A stretch of 64,000 bases of DNA from Methanobacterium bryantii. GTDB lineage: Archaea > Methanobacteriota > Methanobacteria > Methanobacteriales > Methanobacteriaceae. Both the position numbers and the translations under genes were made by a program. Numbering within the stretch: position 1 is the first letter of the stretch; each line of letters opens with the position of its first letter. The stretch lies in NCBI RefSeq assembly GCF_002287175.1, contig NZ_LMVM01000012.1:248001-312000 (forward strand), written 5' to 3'. Below, in pieces: positions 58,118 to 64,000 of this stretch. Below the pieces are notes generated by a model that searched no databases, was not told the DNA's origin, and was given only the letters and a program-made list of their open reading frames with translations.

Positions 58118-58286
58118 TTATTTCATTGGGACAGTGCAAACATAGACATCATCTCTTGTCGATTTCTCATTCTGTACTACCCTGGGAACAGGGGAAGAAT
58201 TCTCCTTTATTTTTCATGTATTCATTACATGCAGGACAATCTTGCAGCGTTTTCTTCTGTAGAGGTACAGCTCTATAATTATACAT
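58118..58286 (-). pseudogene. Candidate small Cys-rich ORF with a frame break
   Basis: An ATG at 58286 follows AAGGTAATTAAA and reads 39 codons (QDCPACNEYMKNKGEFFPCS) to a TGA at 58167-58169. In another frame the sequence continues NEKSTRDDVYVCTVPMK to a stop at 58118. Joined, it would be a protein of about 55 residues with CxxC and two further Cys, like a small zinc knuckle. It may be a broken small gene, a sequencing slip or coincidence. No homologue is recognised. Confidence 0.3.
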
Positions 58287-58466
58287 TTTAATTACCTTGT
58301 TGTATTTAATTAAGCAATATCATTTCCACCACTGTTTAAATTGACATTTTTTGAAATATTCTTTGGATTATTTAAAATGGGTATGTTAGTGAAACAGTAT
58401 TAGTAATAATTTATACAAAATAGTTAATAAATATTATAAGAGTCTAAAAAATATGGGGGAATGTTA

Positions 58467-59423
58467 TTGGTAGAAATTGGTTTTAAGCTTGGAAGTGAAG
58501 TATTTGGACCTCAAGAACTTATAAATTATGCTAAACATGCTGAAGAAGCAGGGTTTGATTTTGCAAGCATATCTGATCATTATCACCCGTGGTTAAGTCA
58601 GCAGGGTAACAGTCCTTTTGTCTGGAGTACCCTTGGAGGAATATCACAGGTAACTGAAAATTTAGGGCTAATGACTGGAGTTACGTGCCCTACAATTAGA
58701 CAGCATCCTGCTTTAGTAGCTCAAGCCGTAGCCACAATAGCGGCATTAATGCCTGGAAGGTTTATTTTAGGGGTAGGTTCTGGTGAAAATCTAAATGAAC
58801 ATATCTATGGAGATCACTGGCCGCCAGCACCAATAAGGATTGAAATGCTTGCAGAAGCGGTGGATGTAATCAGAACATTATGGCAGGGAGGAATGCAGGA
58901 CTACGATGGATGTTACTATCACGTTGAAAATGCGCAAATTTATACATTGCCTGAAGAGCTTCCACCGATATATATGGCTGCAGACGGGCCAATAGCTGCA
59001 GCTACTGCCGCGGCTAATGGCGACGGACTAATTGTAAGCGGCGGGAAAAAAGAAATTTTAGACATTTTTAATGAAAAAGGAGGAGAAGGCAGGCCTTCTT
59101 ACTCGGAATTTTCACTTAGCTGGGCTGAAACCGATGAAAAAGCGGTTGATTTAGTCCATAAATACTGGCCTTTAATGGCGGTTAAAGGAAATTTGAGCTG
59201 GGATATTCCTACACAGACACATTTTGAAGAACTAGCAAAGAATGTTAAAAAAGAAGATATACCTGAAAGTATTCCCTGCAGCTCTGATCCACAAGTACAC
59301 ATCAACATAATAAAACAAAATATTGACGCTGGCTTTGACCGTATCTGCATCCAGCAAATAGGAAATAACCAGCATGAATGTATTGAATTTTACAAGAATG
59401 AAGTTTTACCTGAATTTAAATAG
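58467..59423 (+). CDS. F420-dependent LLM-class oxidoreductase (TIGR03557-like)
   Basis: This 318-residue luciferase-like TIM-barrel enzyme has EIGFKLGSEVFGPQELINYAKHAEEAGFDF, the ISDHYHPW active-site loop, GLMTGVTCPTIRQHPALVAQAVATIAALMPGRFILGVGSGENLNEH and a C-terminal YKNEVLPEF. It matches the F420-dependent glucose-6-phosphate dehydrogenase-like (TIGR03557) branch. It probably uses F420 to oxidise or reduce a small alcohol or sugar; the substrate is unknown. TTG 58467 is preferred because GGGGGA lies right next to the ATG at 58461. Confidence 0.88.
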   Translation: MVEIGFKLGSEVFGPQELINYAKHAEEAGFDFASISDHYHPWLSQQGNSPFVWSTLGGISQVTENLGLMTGVTCPTIRQHPALVAQAVATIAALMPGRFILGVGSGENLNEHIYGDHWPPAPIRIEMLAEAVDVIRTLWQGGMQDYDGCYYHVENAQIYTLPEELPPIYMAADGPIAAATAAANGDGLIVSGGKKEILDIFNEKGGEGRPSYSEFSLSWAETDEKAVDLVHKYWPLMAVKGNLSWDIPTQTHFEELAKNVKKEDIPESIPCSSDPQVHINIIKQNIDAGFDRICIQQIGNNQHECIEFYKNEVLPEFK

Positions 59424-59489
59424 GTAGTATAAATCGGGTAGTAATTGAAAAAAAGAATATTTTGGGAATTTAAGGGTAAAAAGGTTATT

Positions 59490-60632
59490 TCAGTGCTTAA
59501 TAGCGTCTTTCATCTTGTCAAAGAACCCTTTGTCTTCAGTATAAATTTCTTTACCGCTTATCTCTTCAAACTCTCTTAAAATCTCTTTCTGTTTAGTGCT
59601 TAACTTTTTAGGCACGATGACTTTTGCTTTAACGTAAAGATTTCCTTTACCGTTCCAGCGTAGATGTGGCATTCCTTTACCTTTAATACGGAATGAAGTA
59701 CCTGGTTGTGTACCTGCCGGGATTTTTAAGCTTACTACTTCTTCTCCTATGGTTGGGATGTCTACTTCATCACCAAGAGATGCCTGTACAAAACTTATAG
59801 GCTGTTCATAAAGCAGGTCTGAGCCGTGCCTTTCAAATAGTGGGTGTGCCTTAACAGAAATCATAACGTAAAGATCTCCTGAAGGGCCGCCTTTTATTCC
59901 TACATCCCCTTCTCCCGGAACTCTGAGACGTGATCCATCTTCAACACCTGCTGGGACTTTTATATGAATTGTATTGGTTTCTCTTACAATTCCTTTTCCA
60001 CGGCATTCGTGGCATGGAGTGTCAACAATTACTCCTTCACCTCTACAGTCCCTACATGGTGCTACATTAACAAATTGGCCAAAAGGAGTCCTGTTTATAT
60101 GCTGTACCTGTCCGGTACCTCCACAGGTTGCACACTGCCTTGTTTCAGTTCCAGGTTCTGCCCTTGTACCTCCACATGTTGGACATACTTTTTTATGTGG
60201 TACTTCTATGTCGGTTTCAAGTCCAAATGCAGCATCTTCAAGCGTAATGTCAAGTTCATAAATGACGTCATTTCCTCTCTGTGCCTGGCTTCGTCTTCGA
60301 CCTCCTCCAAAACCGAAAATATCAAATATGTCTCCAAAATCGAATCCAAAACCTTTAAAAATATCTTCAAAGTTTATATCTCTGAATGCATCCTCTGTGG
60401 AGTATCCGCCCATTCCAGCATGTCCAAACTGGTCATAAGTGTGTCTTTTATCTTCATCTGAAAGAACAGCATAAGCTTCACTTATTTCTTTGAATTTTTC
60501 TGCACATTCTGGGTCATCACTTACATCTGGGTGATATTTCATTGCTAATTTACGATATGCCTTTTTAATATCTTTTTTATCTGATCCTTTCTCTACTCCA
60601 AGGATATCGTAATAATCACGCTTTTCTGCCAT
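59490..60632 (-). CDS. dnaJ: Chaperone DnaJ (type I Hsp40)
   Basis: This 380-residue DnaJ has a J domain (1-70) with HPD ([16 protein letters not shown]), a G/F-rich linker ([20 protein letters not shown]), four zinc repeats (CPTCGG, CATCGG, CRDCRG, CHECRG) and a C-terminal substrate domain. It stimulates DnaK ATPase and delivers unfolded proteins. It is the third gene of grpE-dnaK-dnaJ on the minus strand. In archaea this operon is thought to derive from bacteria. Confidence 0.97.
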   Translation of the reverse strand: MAEKRDYYDILGVEKGSDKKDIKKAYRKLAMKYHPDVSDDPECAEKFKEISEAYAVLSDEDKRHTYDQFGHAGMGGYSTEDAFRDINFEDIFKGFGFDFGDIFDIFGFGGGRRRSQAQRGNDVIYELDITLEDAAFGLETDIEVPHKKVCPTCGGTRAEPGTETRQCATCGGTGQVQHINRTPFGQFVNVAPCRDCRGEGVIVDTPCHECRGKGIVRETNTIHIKVPAGVEDGSRLRVPGEGDVGIKGGPSGDLYVMISVKAHPLFERHGSDLLYEQPISFVQASLGDEVDIPTIGEEVVSLKIPAGTQPGTSFRIKGKGMPHLRWNGKGNLYVKAKVIVPKKLSTKQKEILREFEEISGKEIYTEDKGFFDKMKDAIKH

Positions 60633-61106
60633 ATCAATCTTACCTTCACCTTTTAATCAATTCATGATAAAAATTAACTTTATTTATTAAAAATCCTCAA
60701 TTTTTGAGGAATTAAGTCTTGAAAATCTATTTTTCCAAGTTGAGGAAATTCTATGAATTTCCGAACCACAAAAAAACTTTGTTTTTTTTTGAGGCTTTAA
60801 AAATAGAAGAAGGATTTTCCTCCAACTTTTTATCTTATCTATCTATAAAATTTTTCCTATTTATATTTATAAAAAGGGAGCCCTGCAAAAATTTTTTAAA
60901 TTTTTGCGGTCCTCGAAAACCGCAGGTTTTCGGGACATGGAAACATTCTACAAATTTTTTCGGTTGAAAATTGAAGCCTGAGAAAAATGTTTACAAAATC
61001 AGAGATTTTGTAACCGCGAAAATCTTCGATTTCCGTGCTCCGAAATCTTCGATTTCGAGAGATTTTTGAGTGTAGTAATGAAACTCCCTATTTTATAAGA
61101 TGAAGC
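60633..61106. repeat. Micro-palindrome cluster G between dnaK and dnaJ
   Basis: There is no gene in 470 bases. Perfect units include GGAAATTC-TAT-GAATTTCC (60744-60762), CGAAAACC-GCA-GGTTTTCG (60914-60932), TTACAAAATC-AGA-GATTTTGTAA (60991-61013) and CGAAATC-TTC-GATTTCG (61041-61057), plus several imperfect ones. The cluster splits dnaK from dnaJ, so it would be transcribed if the operon is continuous and could act as an RNA stability or termination element. Confidence 0.8.
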
Positions 61107-62984
61107 TTATTTTTTAACTTCATAGTCTGCATCAATGGTGTCGTCATCTCCACCCTGCTGGTTTCCTTGAGCACCCTGTGCATCCTGTTGTGCTTGCTGC
61201 TGAGCTTGTTGGGCCTGTTGTGCTTCCTGGTAGATTTTAGCACCTACTTCCTGGACCACTTTAGTTAGCTCTTCAGTTTTACTTTTAATTGCAGCGATAT
61301 CGTCTCCTCCAGTTAAATCCCTGAGTTCTTTAACTAAAGCTTCTATCTTTTCTTTCTGGTCTTTATCTACTTTGTCGCCCAGTTCTTCAAGAGTTTTCTC
61401 TGAAGTGTAGATCATTGAATCAGCGTCATTTCTGACCTGAATTTCTTCCTGCCTCTTTTTGTCTTCTTCAGCGTGCATTTCAGCGTCTTTAATTTTCTGG
61501 TCAATTTCGTCCTGCGATAATTTAGTTGAAGCAGTTATGGTAATTGCCTGCTCTTTACCAGTTCCCATATCTTTAGCTGAAACGTTCATGATACCGTTTG
61601 CGTCTATATCAAATGTTACTTCGATTTGAGGCATTCCTCTTGGTGCTGGTGGTATTCCTACTAACTGGAACCTTCCAAGGGTCGTGTTATCATATGCCAT
61701 TGGCCTTTCGCCCTGCAGGACGTGGATATCTACAGATGTCTGGTTGTCTGCTGCAGTTGAAAATATCTGGCTCTTTTTGGTTGGAATAGTAGTGTTTCTT
61801 TCTATTAATTTGGTAGATACATTACCAAGAGTTTCTATTCCGAGAGATAATGGTGTAACGTCAAGTAATACGAGGTCTTTGATTTCTCCTGCTAAAACTC
61901 CACCCTGGATTGCAGCACCCATAGCTACACATTCCATTGGGTCTATTCCTCGCTCAATTGATTTACCTATGAATTTTTCAACAAAGCTCTGTACAGCTGG
62001 CATCCTTGTTGGTCCACCTACTAATATAATTTTGTCAACGTCAGATTTGGACATTTTAGCATCGGATAATGCCTGTTCCATTGGTCCACTACATCTTTTA
62101 ATGATTGGGTCAACTAATTCTTCGAGTTTAGCCCTTGTTAATGTAGTTGTCAGGTGTTTTGGACCTTCTGCAGTTGCAGTTATGAATGGGAGGTTTATGT
62201 CAGATGTTAAGGTTGTTGAAAGCTCGATTTTTGCTTTTTCAGCCGCTTCTCTTAATCTCTGGACAGCCTGGTCGTCATTCATGATGTCTATTCCGGTTTC
62301 TCTTTTGAATTCATCTGCGAGGTAGTTCATGATGGCGTTGTCCATATCAGTTCCACCGAGTTTGGTGTCCCCACTTGTAGATCTGACTTCGAATACTCCT
62401 CCTCCGAATTCCATAACGGTTACGTCGAGTGTTCCACCACCGAAATCGAAAACCATAATTTCAAGTTCTTCTTCCTGTTCTTTATCGATACCGTATGCTA
62501 AACTTGCTGCTGTAGGTTCGTTTACGAGCCTTACAACTTCAAGACCTGCAATTGTACCTGCGTCTTTTGTAGCGGTTCTCTGGTTGTCGTTGAAGTATGC
62601 TGGGACTGTAATAACAGCTTTCTGCACTTCTTCACCGAGGAAAGCTTCTGCATCTTTTTTAATCTTTTGTAAGATAAAAGCAGAAATTTCTTGAGGAGTG
62701 TATTGTTTTCCGAGGACATTCACTTTATAATCTGTACCCATGCTTCTTTTTATGGCACTTATGGTGTTTTCAGGGTTTGTTACAGCCTGTCTTCTTGCAG
62801 GTTCCCCAACTAACCTCTGTCCGTCAGAAGTAAATGCAACGTAACTTGGGAAAGCTTTTCCGTACTGGGTTGCCCCTTCTGCACTTGGTATGATAGTTGG
62901 TTTTCCACCGACTAAAACTGCTGCTGCGGAGTTACTTGTTCCAAGGTCTATACCTATGATTTTTTCTTTCTTATTATTAGCCAT
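61107..62984 (-). CDS. dnaK: Molecular chaperone DnaK (Hsp70)
   Basis: This is a 625-residue Hsp70. The N-terminal ATPase has [42 protein letters not shown] and [13 protein letters not shown]. The linker [18 protein letters not shown] leads into the substrate domain. The C-terminus is a Gln-rich stretch ([15 protein letters not shown]) ending DADYEVKK. It has an AAGGTGATATA ribosome binding site. It works with DnaJ and GrpE encoded next to it. Confidence 0.98.
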   Translation of the reverse strand: MANNKKEKIIGIDLGTSNSAAAVLVGGKPTIIPSAEGATQYGKAFPSYVAFTSDGQRLVGEPARRQAVTNPENTISAIKRSMGTDYKVNVLGKQYTPQEISAFILQKIKKDAEAFLGEEVQKAVITVPAYFNDNQRTATKDAGTIAGLEVVRLVNEPTAASLAYGIDKEQEEELEIMVFDFGGGTLDVTVMEFGGGVFEVRSTSGDTKLGGTDMDNAIMNYLADEFKRETGIDIMNDDQAVQRLREAAEKAKIELSTTLTSDINLPFITATAEGPKHLTTTLTRAKLEELVDPIIKRCSGPMEQALSDAKMSKSDVDKIILVGGPTRMPAVQSFVEKFIGKSIERGIDPMECVAMGAAIQGGVLAGEIKDLVLLDVTPLSLGIETLGNVSTKLIERNTTIPTKKSQIFSTAADNQTSVDIHVLQGERPMAYDNTTLGRFQLVGIPPAPRGMPQIEVTFDIDANGIMNVSAKDMGTGKEQAITITASTKLSQDEIDQKIKDAEMHAEEDKKRQEEIQVRNDADSMIYTSEKTLEELGDKVDKDQKEKIEALVKELRDLTGGDDIAAIKSKTEELTKVVQEVGAKIYQEAQQAQQAQQQAQQDAQGAQGNQQGGDDDTIDADYEVKK

Positions 62985-63050
62985 TATATCACCTTATTTT
63001 ACTAACATTTCATAATTTTTGTAAATTTTTTTTAATTTAACATAATTTGG

Positions 63051-63566
63051 TTATTTTTTGCAAACTTTAACCATTGCACATTTGATTACTTTTGATTTGA
63101 GGGAGTATCCCTTTGCAAGTTCTTCGGTTACGACCCCACTTTCATAGTCTTCATGGTTTTCTGTCATCAATGCTTCATGTTTAAATGGGTCGAATTTTTC
63201 ACCGGTAGTTGGAATTTCTTCAAGTCCTTCTTTTTCAAGTACATTTTTAAGGTTTTTATATATTAATTCAACACCTTCTTTAAGGTTTTCACCTTTTTCA
63301 CTTGATTTTAGGGCTCTTTCTAGGTCTTCATAAGTGTCTATCAATTTGATAATCAGGCCTTCATTGGCATACTTTCTGAAGCTGTCAATATCTTTTTCTG
63401 ATCGTCTCTTGTAGTTTTCAAAATCAGCCTGAAGACGCTGCAGTTGTGAGAAATAATCATCGATTTTCTGATCCTTTTCTTCAATCTGCTTGTTTAGATC
63501 TTCAATTTCTGATTCTTTCTCTTTCAGATCATTTTTTAGCGTTTTTAACTCATCTTTATCAGTCAT
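63051..63566 (-). CDS. grpE: Nucleotide exchange factor GrpE
   Basis: This 171-residue GrpE has a long N-terminal coiled coil ([23 protein letters not shown]), [38 protein letters not shown], and the C-terminal beta domain ([25 protein letters not shown]). It releases ADP from DnaK. The ATG follows AAAGGTGAATTA. First gene of the heat-shock operon; its promoter box is at 63630-63637. Confidence 0.96.
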   Translation of the reverse strand: MTDKDELKTLKNDLKEKESEIEDLNKQIEEKDQKIDDYFSQLQRLQADFENYKRRSEKDIDSFRKYANEGLIIKLIDTYEDLERALKSSEKGENLKEGVELIYKNLKNVLEKEGLEEIPTTGEKFDPFKHEALMTENHEDYESGVVTEELAKGYSLKSKVIKCAMVKVCKK

Positions 63567-63906
63567 TAATTCACCTTTTGTAGTGATAAAAATAATAGTA
63601 ATCTTTAATAGGTTATAGTTACAAAAGGTTATATAAATCTTTCTACCAATATAGTTAATTGTATAAAAAAGCAGAGTGTTTGTATTAAATTTCTTTATAC
63701 ACTCATGTTAATAAATTACTGCAAGATGATTATATTATAAATTGGAACGTTGTTAAAATTTTTAAAGTGTATAAATTTGAATACAGATAACACTTGCATA
63801 ACATTTGGTCATGAATATATAAATACTAATATCTAATTAATGGAACTTCATATATAAATTTTAAATGGAGATATTTAAACTAAATAACTTTAATCAGGGA
63901 TGAAAA
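63567..63906. promoter_or_regulatory. Divergent regulatory region between grpE and the HTH regulator gene
   Basis: This 340-base divergent region contains TTTATATA boxes for both directions: 63630-63637 for grpE on the minus strand, and AATATATAAAT near 63814-63824 and CATATATAAATTTT near 63849-63862 for the plus-strand gene. No palindrome clearly typical of a heat-shock operator was identified by eye. Confidence 0.6.
63630..63637 (-). promoter_or_regulatory. TATA box of the grpE-dnaK-dnaJ operon
   Basis: On the minus strand TTTATATA lies about 64 bases before the grpE ATG, with a start expected near 63607. It lies in the divergent region shared with the HTH gene at 63907. Confidence 0.6.
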
Positions 63907-64000
63907 ATGGATCTTGAAGCAATACTTGACGTCATGGGATGTAAGACAAGAAGGGATATACTGATTTTATTAACAGGGGAGCCCCGTTTTGTAAGTGAAA
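63907..64000 (+). CDS. HTH transcriptional regulator, N-terminal part (cut by window edge)
   Basis: The ATG at 63907 (AGGGATGAAAA upstream) reads [26 protein letters not shown] and on to the window edge, 31 codons. The pattern [13 protein letters not shown] is the start of an ArsR-like winged helix. It is divergent from grpE, so it may regulate the heat-shock operon (inferred). The remainder is outside the window. Confidence 0.75.
   Translation, partial: MDLEAILDVMGCKTRRDILILLTGEPRFVSE

Noticed and set aside
58040..58291. 83-codon plus-strand frame
   Set aside because: Begins at a TTG without Shine-Dalgarno, has no recognisable domain, and the opposite strand has a more plausible Cys-containing small frame with a ribosome binding site.

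Overview
The window is a stretch of chromosome from a methanogenic archaeon of the order Methanobacteriales, most like a mesophilic Methanobacterium. The support is a complete F420-reducing hydrogenase operon (frhADGB), a soluble MtrA paralogue, cobamide biosynthesis (cbiE), diphthamide synthesis (dph2), archaeal replication and transcription genes (PCNA, GINS, Rpo4, Rpo11, TFS), AT-rich spacers, ribosome binding sites of the GGTGAT/GGAGG type and TTTATATA promoter boxes.

Layout. 1-4.5 kb: two tandem paralogous secreted DUF11 adhesins, the first cut by the window edge, with duplicated upstream regions. 4.5-17.4 kb: mixed genes, namely an FAD oxidoreductase, a DUF308 membrane protein, YchF ATPase, a secreted S8 protease, cbiE, a secreted M14-like protein, a cupin, a PRC/MgtE-N/CBS protein and small proteins. 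17.4-22.6 kb (minus strand): an information-processing block, rsmA, DUF655, rpo4, rpl21e, pus10 and srp54. 22.9-34 kb (plus strand): a long housekeeping run, hpt, dph2, csl4, rpo11, DUF99, a Nudix hydrolase, tfs, pcn, GINS, rpl44e, rps27e, aIF2-alpha, nop10, PAC2 and an EndoQ-like nuclease.

34-43.8 kb is the most accessory-looking part. It holds a frameshifted stand-alone mtrA paralogue, two paralogous TetR regulators, an acyltransferase / alpha-beta hydrolase / DUF2284 x2 gene run, a MoxR-CoxE pair and a GNAT acetyltransferase. Two operator arrays, each of three 15-bp palindromes repeated every 18 bp, flank the TetR pair. Each lies immediately downstream of a TATA box. One array faces the mtrA-like gene and the other the acyltransferase operon, which suggests one regulatory circuit.

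43.8-59.4 kb: an M28-like peptidase, two tRNA-Arg genes with duplicated flanks, a PAC2 protein, frhADGB, methionine aminopeptidase, membrane-anchored coiled-coil proteins, initiator tRNA-Met, RNase P RNA, a GAP-family membrane protein and an F420-dependent LLM oxidoreductase. 59.5-64 kb: the heat-shock operon grpE-dnaK-dnaJ on the minus strand, with a divergent HTH regulator entering from the right edge.

Three things cut across the window. Long spacers carry clusters of perfect micro-palindromes whose arms usually close on a C-NNN-G triloop. Several genes show single-base frame breaks (mtrA-like, a small membrane protein at 17.2 kb, a small Cys-rich ORF at 58.2 kb). Two genes lack any ATG/GTG/TTG start but have a Shine-Dalgarno before ATA or ATT. 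Start codons were moved where a Shine-Dalgarno sequence and family alignment disagreed with the longest reading frame.
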